A stretch of 64,000 bases of DNA from Ascaphus truei. Its lineage: Eukaryota > Chordata > Amphibia > Anura > Ascaphidae. This document shows positions 1 through 11,500 of the stretch, in pieces (positions within the stretch are counted from its first letter, which is position 1; the number at the start of each line of letters is the position of its first letter). The notes under the pieces were generated by a model, which had not been told where the DNA came from, made no database searches, and saw only the letters and a program-made list of their open reading frames with translations. The position numbers were made by a program, and so were the translations under genes. Where the stretch lies: NCBI GenBank assembly GCA_036426205.1, contig CM071568.1:42522723-42586722 (forward strand), in the 5' to 3' direction.

Positions 1-364
1 AGTATAGATCATGCTTTTTAAATGTCAGACAATGTAAAGATTTTGTCATATGGGATATTTGAAAAAATCAAGTGTATACATTCACAAAGTAACACTGTAT
101 TAGACTGAAGCACAATATATATATATATACACAAAATATGCGGACCTTCTGAGGGATCAAGGGCAGCCCATGTGGCACATGAGGTTTATCATGTTGCCTA
201 CCAGTAAAAACAAATAAGGTAGCGCTAACTTTCTAAACAAGCAAATTAAATCCAAATGGATATGAATGACCTATTATTCCTAATTAGGAATAAAGGCTGG
301 CTGCCTGTGATATAACTCTGAACCCAAATCAGAAACAACTGAAAGAGAAAATATTATATATATG

Positions 365-1050
365 GCGCTCCATAGATACACAAATGGTGGTAAAAAGGAT
401 ATATACAACCCGTAATGGTGGCTTCGTCGGGTCCAAAGGTATCACATGAAAAAAATAGGGAAATCACATAGCATAATACTGTAAAATATGAATATTCACA
501 GCATACATACTAATGAGATGACAAACCAACAAATAACAAATGACATGGGCTGAGAAACCCTTGGTAACTGATATACAAATATGCACATTTAAAATTAGAC
601 ACAGAATATGAATAAAATACACAACATGTGTTAAAATAGAATAAGTCCCACTGGAAATCTCCTGCTGTGGCTGAAATGACCACTTACCAGATTTAAGATG
701 GACACAGGCGATGGATAATTAGAGAGTATCCCCTCTCGTCTTGGTCGGATCAGCTCCGCTGCGTGTCTCCTGGCATCAGGGGTGTGTTGGTGCTCCGTAG
801 CTGTTTCCAGATGGGGCGCCCCCCTGCTCACGTGTGAAAAGCTCTCTGCAGCTCAGTCAGTTGGGACTTACAGACCGCAGCCGCAGATTCGCCGTGCAAT
901 ACCCGGAACGCTGTGCGGATGGTGTCAGCAGATTTGTGGATGCTCCGATCGACAGAAGAAACAAGACAGGCGTCTGCAAAAGTCAGCAGTGTGACCAGTG
1001 GGACCACCCTACGCGTTTCGGAAGTAACAACTTCCTTCTTCAGGGGTAAA
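365..1050 (-). repeat. Hammerhead-bearing interspersed repeat, copy A
   Basis: Non-coding segment whose sense strand is minus. It begins near the hammerhead-like motif at 1001-1049, continues through a GC-richer stretch of about 300 bp (roughly 700-1000), then an AT-rich stretch, and reaches a GGAGCGCC-like end motif near 365-390. The same order (hammerhead, GC-richer part, AT-rich part, GCGC-type end motif) is seen in copies B and C. No open frame of note is present. Boundaries are uncertain because no target-site duplication was found for this copy. Family membership is inferred from architecture, not from an alignment. Confidence 0.45.
1001..1049 (-). ncRNA. Hammerhead ribozyme-like motif A
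   Basis: Read on minus: stem I strand ACCC (1047-1044), core box CTGAAGA (1043-1037), one extra A, stem II of six pairs GGAAGT/ACTTCC closing a TGTT loop (1035-1020), GAAA (1019-1016), CGCG then TA (1015-1010), and the stem I partner GGGT (1009-1006). This is the order CUGANGA - stem II - GAAA - stem III - UH - stem I of a type I hammerhead. CGCG is self-complementary, so stem III would form only weakly alone or between two copies, as described for small Penelope-associated hammerheads. The extra A before stem II departs from the strict consensus. Cleavage would fall after 1010. Activity is untested. Confidence 0.6.
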
Positions 1051-1424
1051 ATAAAGAGGACACATAAATTACATCAACACATGTACAGCCTCAGCAGTCT
1101 CCTATCCCTGAGATGATTGCCACTGAAAGCACTCAAAGGAAGTCAACCCCAAGAATTTCAAGGCAAATGAGAGAAATACGACAGGGCCATTTTAGAATAC
1201 TAACAACAAATACTACAAGTCCATAGAAGTGGCTAAAGGTTAATATCAACAGGTTTCAAGGATATTGCAGGTGAAATTAGATAGCAGCACCAAGAGGCTA
1301 TGGGATGAGGGAAGACAAATAAAGCAAACATTTCTAATTATTTATTTTCTATACATTTTATTTTATTTAGAATTTTAGGAATATTTGCACATTTATTAAT
1401 AAAAAAAAATCTTTTTTATACTGT

Positions 1425-1665
1425 CAAGATCCTTAGCTATTTCCTGTGGAATGTTATTCATAATCCCTATGTTATGTAATATGCAACAAGCAATAATATC
1501 AACTACTTTGCCAATGCTTTAGTGTAGCACACCTCCCAACCTACTCAAACACCTGAAGTGACTTTTTAACACTCCAAATGTCCATTTGATAGTGGAGCAT
1601 GTGGCTATATGTGCTTCATTGTATAGTACCTGTCATGTGCTGGAGTCTGAGGAGTTTCTAGGAGG
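1425..1665 (-). pseudogene. Harbinger-type transposase relic (C-terminal part)
   Basis: The minus strand conceptually reads YNEAHIATCSTIKWTFGVLK, then a block containing FRCLSRLGG, and later ACCILHNIGI. These match the C-terminal catalytic part of PIF/Harbinger transposases (HARBI1-like: E-T-FGVLK-RFRCL and CCVLHNI blocks). At least one stop interrupts the frame (after the GGVLH block), no start or N-terminal half is seen, and the piece is only about 80 codons against about 350 in a full protein. It is a dead fragment. No terminal inverted repeats were recognised around it. Confidence 0.6.
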
Positions 1666-1749
1666 GGGGTGTGGGTATTAGTCAAGTCTAAGAATAATAA
1701 CATTATTAATTTCATATGTATCCATAGTATCAAACCATTAGAAATTAAA

Positions 1750-2060
1750 TATGGCCTGGGTTATCACTACTATACAGATGACACACAGATATACTTGTCC
1801 TTTGCAACAGGTATTAAAGACCCGCTATCAGTTCTCAATGCAAGTCTAGCTAAGCTCTTCGACTGGATGAATCCCAGTTGGTTGAGGTTGAATTCTGAGA
1901 GGACCGAGGTGCTAGTGGTGGGAGCTCATCAACTGATGACAATGAGACAACAACAAGGTCAGCCAACTGGTCTTGACTTTGGACGTTCCCAACTGCTAAA
2001 CTCTGATAATGGGTGGAATCTTCGTGGTGTTCTTGATTGTGGTTTGATGCTTAAGCAAGG
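1750..2060 (+). pseudogene. LINE reverse transcriptase fragment (L2/CR1-like)
   Basis: The plus-strand frame reads YYTDDTQIYLSF followed by NASLAKLFDWM and LRLNSERTEVLVVG. This is the palm-domain YADD-type box with its downstream region of L2/CR1/Jockey-type non-LTR reverse transcriptases. The open frame spans 1669-2160, but only its middle resembles a reverse transcriptase. Neither endonuclease nor the upstream palm motifs are present, so it is a truncated dead copy. Confidence 0.65.
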
Positions 2061-2669
2061 AATCAGTCCTAATCAAATCCTTTTTTTTCACCCAAGGAAC
2101 ATAGCCAACAGAGGGAACTTGATTCCCAGAGAGTCTTCCTACCCTGGTTCACACCTTTGAGTCATTATTACAAACAAAACAAGGTCTACAAATCGGCGCT
2201 CCTCTTACTGAAAATCCAAGTGCAAATGGTGCTGTACTTATTATAATTACTGTGAACCAATGTGCAAAAATAACAATGACTCCAATAGTCAAAAATAGAA
2301 TAACGTGCACTTATCTTATTAGTGAATAGATTTAACTGAAATGCAGTCAATACAGTGCATTATGTGACAAAAACACAGTGCAATTAATAATAGTGAATAC
2401 AAATGTTAAATACATTTTTGAAATTTACAGATTCAGATGCTCAAACCTTTGCAGACTGTTTCTTGAGTTCTTCTAATGTTCAATTTTTCTTCAACGTAGG
2501 GGAGCGCAATTATTCACCAAAAAGATGAAAACAATTAAATTGTGTGATATGTTCATACAATGGAAAATGGGGGGTTCTAACAGCCGCTACCTAGTCCTAC
2601 TCACATATTCCTTAATTTAAAAGGCAAATCCAAATCTTTGGCAATCTCTGCAGGGATAGTTTAGTCTAG

Positions 2670-2986
2670 CGGTGTGCAAAGTGGGTGGCGCGTCCCGAGA
2701 ATTTCTAGGGGGGCGGAGCGGTTACAGAGGTCCCACGCTCTTCCCTTACCTGGTCTCTGCCGGATCTTCGGTGTCGCGTCGCCATGGCAACTCGGCATCA
2801 AATGACGCCGCGGGGTCATATGACATCACGCGCCGCCATGGCAACGAGCATCAAATGACGCTGCGGGGTCACGTGACGTCACATGACCCGCAACATCATT
2901 TGACGCTGAGTCCTTAGGAGAGGGGGTGTGCGAACGTTGCGGCTCCCGGGCAGGGGGGCGCAGCTCGAGAAGTTTGCGCACCCCTG
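2670..2986. mobile_element. hAT-like MITE, family M1, copy 1
   Basis: Non-autonomous element with the right terminus AGTTTGCGCACCCCTG and a decayed left terminus CGGTGTGCAAAG. The consensus terminus CAGGGGTGCGCAAAC is of hAT type. GTCTAG flanks both ends and is the remains of the target duplication. Internally it carries two RFX-like CCATGGCAAC sites, several (T)CAAATGACG repeats, and the 15-mer GTCACGTGACGTCAC at 2868-2882 (E-box fused to a CRE). Five further copies of this family lie in the window. Confidence 0.75.
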
Positions 2987-3305
2987 GTCTAGTCGACAGC
3001 AAACAACTCAGGGTCACCAGAAATGGAATACAATAGTGCAGAGGGTATAAAAAGTTATCTTTATAAATCAATGCAAAGTCTCAGTGCACACTCACTTAGT
3101 GAACATTCTTTTGAGCACATTGAGCATGTTAAAACGTAAGCAGGAATTCATGGGGTTCTAAACCGCTATGGTCTCACTGCCTCTACACTGCTCAGCGTCT
3201 CGGCGGCTCCTGTGACCTGTTCAATCTCTGATTGGGGACACTCGATACATCCGGGATATCAATGTCAGGAGTTGGTCCCTAATATGAGGATGCTTCTCCG
3301 TTTCC

Positions 3306-3348
3306 TCGACTCTAAGCGTTTCACCTCAAAGGCTTCTTCAGGAATCAA
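3306..3348 (-). ncRNA. Hammerhead ribozyme-like motif B
   Basis: On minus: stem I strand GATTC (3346-3342), CTGAAGA (3341-3335), one extra A, stem II GCCT/AGGT around TTG (3333-3323), GAAA (3322-3319), CGCTTA (3318-3313), then the stem I partner GAGTC (3312-3308). Stem I pairs over five positions with one G-U, and two more outward (3347-3307 as U-G, 3348-3306 as U-A). Stem II and stem I share no sequence with motif A yet keep the pairing. Stem III is minimal, as in small hammerheads that are thought to act as dimers. Confidence 0.6.
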
Positions 3349-3399
3349 TGCTTGCTGTTTACCATAGTGCTCATACTGTATATATATATATATCCCCCA

Positions 3400-4110
3400 T
3401 GATTAATATGATACGTGATCATTTAATCCATGACTGGCTAATCTAATAAATATCGAAATGGTGTAAATCCTCTAAATTCTACATATAATTGGTGATAGAT
3501 TATACATTACATTTTAAATCAATGACATTCAATGTTACACATTAACAAGTTCATAAAGAATACAAATGTATACACTGGAAGATCACAAAACCCTATCACT
3601 GACAATACAATAGTTCCTCGATATAATTGTCACATTCAATTCATTATTATTAAATTCGAATAAATGTCTCATCTCTCATGTTAAAAATCATGCATCACTA
3701 ATGATGCGATTCTAGATCCCTTCACAGGGAGATGACACAGCTCAGAACTAACATTCAGACGTCCTCAAAAACCATACAAATAATGATGTTGTTAATCTGT
3801 GGTTGATTAGGTCTTAGTACATAAATATCAATTTAGTTACAGCTTTATTGCCTTTGTGCTAGGTAACCACATCAGAGACAACTGAAATCTGGTTCCATAC
3901 TTTACACAGTGCTCAGCATCTCTATATCTGACACAGACATTTATATGCACAAGTTTGCAACAGGAGGGGAGAAAAAGAAAGGAAAATAGAAGAAAGAAGA
4001 AAAACATATTGTTAATACTCAAAAAAAAATTGGTCTTACTCAAATTAAAATATATTGGCTAAGTGGTACATCTGTAATCATGTATTCCACCTCTAGTTCT
4101 GTTGGACGTT
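3400..4110. other. AT-rich stretch without recognisable gene
   Basis: No coding frame with a recognisable domain on either strand. Short ORFs here are low-complexity. The part near 3400-3700 may be the upstream end of hammerhead repeat B, but no boundary can be fixed. Confidence 0.4.
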
Positions 4111-4118
4111 ATCATAAC

Positions 4119-4709
4119 TTATATGTATGTATGTATGTATGTATGTATGAATGTATGAATGTATATCTTTATTTATATAGCTCCATTAATGTACATAGCG
4201 CTTCACAGCAGTAATACACATGGCAATCATATAAATAACAAATAATACAAATAACACATAATGGGAAGAAGTGATTCAGACATAAAAGTAACATTAGGAA
4301 AAGGAGTCCCTGCTCCAAAGAACTTACAATCTAATTGGTATGTAGGAAGAACGTACAGAAGCAGAAGGAAGGCGTTCTAGTAAGTGCATCTGCAAGGGGC
4401 CAAGCTTTATGAATGCGTTGTAAAGTATCAGCCACGGAGCTACTCATATGCTATGTTAAGCAGGACTGTTTTAAGGTGGGTCTTAAAGGTGGATAGAGAG
4501 GGTGCCAGTTGGATATTGAGGGGAAGGGCATTCCAGAGGTGTGGGGCAATCAGTAAGAAAGGTTTAAGGCGGGAGAGGGCTTTAGATACAAAAGGGGTAG
4601 AGAGAAGATATCCTTGAGCGGAACCAAGAGTCGGGATGGTGCATAGCAAGAAATTAGGGTTGAGATGTAAGGAGGAGCAGGAGATTGTAAAGCTTTAAAA
4701 GTGAGGAGG
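4119..4709 (-). pseudogene. L2 LINE, 3' part (C-terminal RT region and 3' UTR)
   Basis: On minus, a frame at 4649-4440 reads SAQGYLLSTPFVSKALSRLK, then PHLWNALPLNI and STFKTHLKT, the C-terminal end of L2-type ORF2. It is followed by an L2-type 3' UTR (ATTGTAAG at about 4330, CGCTATGTACATTAATGG, TATATAAATAAAG) and a tail of ATAC-type repeats (4119-4160). It continues the L2 interrupted at 4709 by the L1. The remaining L2 lies at 12409-13209 and 14337-14880. The three parts form one split minus-strand element. Confidence 0.8.
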
Positions 4710-5126
4710 CAACTTCCAGTATGGCACCAGAGGGTGAAGTCACATCCCCCTGAACTCCTGCAGCCCCACTGCTCCTACACAGATCAGCAGCTTAAACAAC
4801 CAGGACAAATTATTTAAGGCAGTAGATAAAAACTCACTGAATGATCCGGTGAACAGCAAAAAGTACACAGACTTTGCATGCTCCTGTGAGGGGGAGATAC
4901 ATGTGCAGGCAGTCTCTGCAGAGACATCAGGCTGAATATAACCCTCATAGTTTCAATCCAGCTGATCAGTGGGGAAAAAGCGGGAACATCTCCACAACAG
5001 GACAGCAACTTCAAAAGTAAGTAGAAGCATTCATATGGAGAAATTTCTCTCCAGGCAGACACAGATGCCCCCCAAATATATCAGCAAAAGCAGGTGAGAG
5101 CTTAGAGAAAGTCAGAGCACACCAAT

Positions 5127-6029
5127 ATGGCTGCAGAGCACATGGGGGAGCAGCATGCAGACCCAGAGGAATCAGAGGTGTCTCAAGAGGCAGAAACTCC
5201 CAGGGATTATGGCGAGTTAGCCAGGGCTGTAGCAAAAGTATTGATGCCTGCATTAAATAAACATTATGAAAAATTGCAAAAATCCCTAGATGATCTTAAA
5301 GGGGAAATAACCCTGCAAAACACCAGGCTGGGGGAAGTTAAATCTAAAGTGGGGGTCCTAGAGGATATATCCTCAGAAATGCAGAAGGACATTCAAACTC
5401 TTAAAAAAAGAAATACAACTTTAGAAGACAAGGTGGAGGACCTAGAAAACAGGTCACGCAGAAATAATGTAAGATAAATAGGAGTCCCTGAAGTGGTGAA
5501 ATCCTCTCAATTGCAGGATTTCTGCACAAAATGGCTGCCTGAATCGCTGGGACTACCACATGATCACACTAACATCAAAGTGGAAAGGGCTCATAGACTT
5601 GGTCCGATTAGGCAGAACCAGGAACGTAGGCCACGAGCAGTAATCGCAAAGTTTCTGGACTTTAATGAAAAATCAACAATATTAAGAGCTTATAAATATT
5701 CAGGTGGCCTTAATTATGAGGGAAAGAAGATCCTAATCTTTCAGGACTATTCCACTGCAGTATCAAATAAAAGACGGGAGTTCAGAAAAGTTTGCAGTAT
5801 GCTATATAAGCAAAATAAAACATTTTCCCTGGGATATCCTGCCACCTTAAGTGTCTTCATAAATGGAGGGGCCAAAATATTTTCAGAAGCAGAAGCAGCA
5901 GAGCGCTTTATCCAGCAGCATGCTGCTGAATTTGAGGACAGAACCTCAGACAGGAGACGGAGATACAGCATGGAGGTAAATAGCGCAGCTAAGAAAACAA
6001 GTTCCCCTGCAAGATCCCTGCACCTCTGA
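5127..6029 (+). pseudogene. L1 ORF1 (RNA-binding chaperone), one nonsense codon
   Basis: About 300 codons in one frame broken only by a TAA at 5475-5477. The N-terminal third forms a coiled coil (LQKSLDDLKGEITLQNTRL, then heptads up to EDLENRSRRNNVR). The RRM and C-terminal domain follow, with RAHRLG, RPRAVIAKFL and ILIFQDYS blocks typical of L1 ORF1p (Transposase_22 family). In the family ORF1p trimerises and binds L1 RNA. The stop falls inside the conserved RNNVR-IGVPE junction at the start of the RRM, so it is a disabling mutation, not an ORF boundary. Confidence 0.85.
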
Positions 6030-6064
6030 GATGGGCCAGGCAGCAAGAAAATACATATTGCTCT

Positions 6065-6840
6065 TGTAACGGTGTTTCCCCCACTCAGTGCGAGATGTGG
6101 TCATTACGGAACGTGTGGTGCATGATACCTGCTGGTAACAGGAGGCTGAGTCGTCCGCTGGTGGTAGTGGGGACACAGGACTAGGCTTCTGGGGTTCATA
6201 CCCTACATATCTCTTTCGCAGTGCAGCGCCTCCATCTGACGTAGGCTCCAGGAACTGAAGGTGATCTCCCACGGTAGAACTATTGCCTCTCCCCCCAGTA
6301 AGGTCACGCACCAGGCAGGAGGTATAACAGGAACGATTTATTATCTCTTCTGTATAGCACAGTAACAAGCAGGCTTCTGCCCGATGCAGTAACTCTCAGC
6401 ACTCACTGAATGATGGTCCCTGGACCGTCACTACAGGTCAAGGGCACCCACAGCCATCCTAGCTCTTCCCTGCCTCCCTAGCAGAGGCAGAGGTATGGTC
6501 CACACGCACTCTCCCCCGGATGGAAGAGGACTGGAGAAGGCCCAATAATCAGCCTCTCCACTGTGTGACCTGCCTTCCTCAAGTGGGGAAAGGCACTGCT
6601 AAATTTGGGGCGGTACTGCCCTTAAGTACTGCCAGGAGGAGGGCACCAGGTCTGTCCCATGATTGATCATGCCCAGGCCTAATGTCACTCAAATGCAGCT
6701 CCTCGGAGGGGAGAAAACTCCATATCAACTACTGGCAAGGCCTGCTTGTACCAGGGCTTACTGCCAGGAGGGAAGCAGACTAGTAGCCACAGATGGCATG
6801 GCTACACACTCATAAAGGGGACTAATGTGATCTGGTTACA
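6065..6840 (-). repeat. Solo LTR-like segment within the L1
   Basis: Begins TGTAACGGTG and ends CTGGTTACA, so it has TG...CA ends with short inverted termini. It is related in reverse orientation to 50905-51645 (shared blocks around the GCACTGC.AAG.AGATATGT.GGGTATGA region and the TACTTAAGGGCAG.ACCGCCC region). The TACTTAAGGGCA block is a plausible TATA-like element. No internal retroviral genes flank it, which suggests a solo LTR. No clear target duplication was found, so the LTR assignment is by termini and recurrence only. Confidence 0.5.
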
Positions 6841-7352
6841 GAGAGATGATACATGTATAAAATGCATACAATTATGTGAATGTTGGGAGGAAAAGGTGTT
6901 TTTATATAAGGATTGTTTAGCAATATTAAGTTGATAACGTTCAAAAGCAATGGAGGGGTTATATTGCTAGGAGAACATTATAATAAAAATATTATCCAAA
7001 AACAAAAATGTTGTTGTCTAATTGGTTACATGTTACAAAAAATAAAGAAAACCTGTTTTGAAAAATATAAATTAGAGTGGTGGGGTAAAAGGAGGAGGAA
7101 GAAGTGGTGAGCTGGGATAAGGCTAAAATGTAACTTCTGGAAAAAAGGAATGTCATTAATCTATATGTGTTTTATGGTTTATTTTTTATATTCTGAGTTA
7201 TATATGTATTATTTAAAATGTTTTTCACTGGTCAGATATATTGTGATAGAGAAAAAGGAAAAAACAGGCAATCACGGTAAAGTAAGGTTCGTTAAGTCAT
7301 TATATACATTATATAAAGGCGTGATAGACAATATCAGTTTAACAACTAACTA

Positions 7353-7653
7353 ATGACGAGACTGGTTTCATGGAATGTCAAGGGTATTAACCAATTAAAA
7401 GGAGCAAAATATTAAAGCATCTGAAGCGATTAAGAGCGGATATAGCACTTATTCAGGAAACACATCTACTGTAAACACGGAGGAGAGTAAGAAACTCCAG
7501 ACTAACTGGGTATTCTCCCCAGTAGTGGCTTAGAAAGGGGGGGGGGGGGGTAGCGATTCTGATAAGCCAAACACTACCATGATATCTTATATCAACTTGG
7601 AGTGACACACAGGGAAGGGTGGTACAGTGTTTTCTCAAGATCAACAATATGGA

Positions 7654-7718
<65 letters not shown>

Positions 7719-8525
7719 CATGCCTAACAATGCCTACTGTCATATCTCCTGCTGGCAGCAAGACCTGGTAAGTTACAGGAGTGCCAGCAGTAATTATGGA
7801 GGTTTGCCCTCACACCCTGGTGAGGTGCCCTATGTATGGATGGGAGTGGCTACATGCTCTGAATCCCTAGTTAGTGACATCAGAGATGTGCCTGCTTCCT
7901 GAGGTATATAAGGCACTGCACTGCCTAAAGTTAGTGCGTGTGGTTGCTGCGAGTTGATGGTGCAAGGTGAAGCAGCCAGTTAAAAGTGCCCACTAGTGTA
8001 GTAACTAGTGGCATCAATTTATATCAAGCCGGAGAAGGCCAACTGTGTCCAGGGACCTGGCACAGGGGTGATCTCCCTACGGGGAGAGGAAATCCCACTC
8101 CATTGGGAGGGCGTACCTTTTGAAGGGAATCACGGAGAATGTGTGGCTGAGACGGTTTACTGCAATGGGCAGCTCGCCCACCTCTGGTACAATAAAGATG
8201 ACTTGTGCAAAGAGAACCCCCTGGTGTGAGATTGCAATTACTCTCCTGGGGCCCTCACCACCAAGAAGACGTTCCTCATCAGGACCATCTACCTGCATAC
8301 GCATAGATCCTGATGAGGTGGAGGCGCGGCACATGATGTAAGAAGGACTCGCACACACTACCTCAGATACCTGTCTTGCTTGACATCCCCCAATACCATC
8401 AAGCGGGAGACTCAGGAGTCCTGTTGCCTACAGGTGCACCACCATACACAGACATGTAACGGGGCTGGATAGACCACAGGGGCCAATGTGAGATTGGATG
8501 GGTCAGACCATACACGAACAGGCGT

Positions 8526-8594
<69 letters not shown>

Positions 8595-11500
8595 TATGGC
8601 CCGAATGAGCAGAGCCAACCTTTCTTCCAGAGTGTAACTGATACATTGTTGAAAGAAAGAGGAGGTAACCTAATTGTGGGGGGGGGGGGGGATATTTTAA
8701 CGCGGTCAGTGGTCCATTTTTAGATAAATCTTATCTTAATCAGAGAAAAGGAAAATCAAGATCTGCACAGAGAAGCATAGGGCTGTTACAAGAAACATTG
8801 GGCTTGTTAGACAGCTGGAGGCCCACTGTTTCCGCATAACTCTTTCTCAAGAATAGACTATATTCTAACACGCAACCATATGATAGGCAAGGTGTCCGCA
8901 GTGGCGATTGAAGATATAATCATATCAGACCACACACCAGTATGGTTAGAGATAAATGTAGGATTTAGGGAACACAAAAATAGAACCTGGAGATTTCCAT
9001 CTTATCTTCATAATAATGAGGAGTTTAAAGCTTTCCTCCACAATAGCTGGTACTATTTCCAGGAAACAATCGCTATACACCAAAATGAGGGGAAATTGTA
9101 TTGGGAAACCGCTAAAGTGGTAATGAGAGGCAAGATTCTAACATACATGAACAAACGTAGGAAAGAAACAGAAGCAGAATATATTAAATCTAGCAAGGAA
9201 CTGAACAGGGCGTTCTGTCACTTCAAACAAAATCCCACCCCAGAAAATAGGGACAAATACACGGAAGCAAAGAATGTATGCGAAATATGGCTACACAGAA
9301 AGGAACAAAAAAAGCTCTAATTTAGAGACCTTAACATTTATAAGTATGGTAGCAATGCAGGTAAATTATTAGGAAATCTAGTTAGATGAGCTACACAGCC
9401 AAAACACATACTTAGGATGCGTAAAGCTTCAGGTGAACTAACATCAGCTCCTGAAGAAATATGTACAGTGTTTAGGGACTTTTATTTAAAACTGTATACT
9501 ACCAGTGAGCGGGATGATGTAGCTCAAGACAAATTTTTACAGGGATTAAAGTTCCCAAAAAAAACGAATGAAGAGCAATAAGAACTTAACGCTCCAATTA
9601 CCAGGGAAGAAAATAGAGGTTGTCATAAAGAAACTTAAAAATGGGAAGGCACCAGGGCCTGATGGCTTTACGGCTGATTTCTATAAGATCTTGGGTCCAG
9701 AAGTAGGACTATCCCTGCCAAACGCCTTCAAAGAGATATAAACAGAGGGGAATATTTGGAAACAGGGAAAACAGCTTTCATAAGAATTTTACATAAAGAA
9801 GGTAAAGACCCTCTTGTGCCAGGTTCATATCGACCCATATCCTTATTAAATCAGGATGTAAAAATTCTCTCAAAAATTCTGGCAGAGAGGCTGGCCGCAG
9901 TATTACCAGGTCTGATCCATAAAGATCAGACAGGGTTTGTAAAGAGTAGATCCTCAGTGAAGAACATAAGAAAAAGTATTAGGAGCCCTTTATTGGATCA
10001 AATCCACAAGATAATAGGAACAATGTAATTATGTCAGTAGATGCAAAAAAAAGCCTTTGATAATGTTAAATGGGAATTTGTATTTGATATACTTCAATGA
10101 ATGGGAATATCAGGCAGTTTCTTAACATGATTAGAACTATGTATGAGGGTACAAAGGCACGGATCAAGGCAGCGGAAATACACCCAGGAATTCAATTTAT
10201 ACAGAGGAACAAGGCAAGGGTGTCCCTTGTCGCCATTGCTATTCAACATAACAATGGAATCATTGGCTATGTTCCTTAGGGACATGGCAGACTATAAAGG
10301 CATTGAAATAGGAAATAAGGAAGTGACGTTGGCTCTTTTTGCGGATGACCTTCTGATGTTTGTCTCTAATCCAGAAACAGCGGTTAAAAAAAATATATGA
10401 GACACTTAAAGAATATGGAAAATGTATGGGGTTTATAGTTAATGCCTCCAAAACTGAGATTGTAGTGCTGTCTCACAACAATAATGTTAGATGGAAGGAA
10501 GACCTCCCTTTTAAAAAGACCAGCCAGCCAATCAAATACATAGGGGTTAATATAGACCCCGACCTAGAAAAATTGTATGCAAGCAATTTTAAATCAATCC
10601 GAACCAAAGTGATTAAAGAGCTGTAAAGCTGGCAAGGCCTCCCATTGAACTTAGCGGGTAGATGCCAACTCGTTAAGATGACCAGCTTCACTAGGATTAT
10701 ATACCCATTGCAGATGCTGCCTATCCTGGTTCACCATGCAGCCATAAAATTGATTAATATTGCAATCAATAAGTTTATATGGAACAAAGGCAGAAATAGA
10801 ATTGCAATGTCAAAACTATTTCTCCCAAAGGAACTTGGTGGAGTGAGTTTACTTGACATTAGAAAGTACAATTTGGCATGCATAGCCAGGCATATGGGAG
10901 ACTGGGTAATGGACAAAGAAATATATTCCTGTACGAAACTTGAGGAACAAATGGTGCTCCCAATGACACTGAAAGAGATCCTACACATGACTTGGCAAAA
11001 TATACCTTTAGTAATTAGAGGGAATCCACTGATAAAAGATACATGGGCCATGTGGAAGACATTGAGAAAAAAGTGTGGGATGTCCTACAAAATATCCAAA
11101 TTTATGCCTATACAAGGTAACATGAAATTTGAACCAGGTCGATCTCAAAATATGTTTAAGACATGGGAAACCAAGGGAATAAAAAATATAGGGCAGCTGG
11201 TAGATACAGAACCGGAATGCTTTATGTCATTTGAAGAACTCAGAGTTAATATGGAATTGCCACAATCTCACTACTTCCCCTACATGCAGATCATACATTA
11301 CTGTAAGAGCCTAGAGAACTATAAGAAAGAGATATTAGCAAACAACATGTTTGATAGCTACTTTAGGACTGAAAATAATACTACATATTCGATCTCTGAA
11401 TTATATGATTGGATCTGAGATAAATACCATGGCAAGCAATTTCAAAAAGTGGCAGCCAAGTGGAACGAGGACTTCCCAGAAATAACAGAGATTGACTCTT

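Larger units (their letters stand above)
2170..3400 (-). repeat. Hammerhead-bearing interspersed repeat, copy B
   Basis: AT-rich non-coding repeat with minus as sense strand. The hammerhead-like motif is at 3306-3348, with a TA microsatellite (3378-3392) just upstream in sense. Downstream in sense are a GC-richer part (about 3140-3290) and a motif ATTGCGCTCCCC near 2500-2515, echoing the GCGCTCC end motif of copy C. A hAT-like MITE (2670-2986) has inserted into it. Outer boundaries are approximate. Confidence 0.4.

Noticed and set aside
1669..2160. Independent protein-coding gene of 163 codons
   Set aside because: The central part is a LINE reverse transcriptase fragment; the flanks are not conserved-looking.
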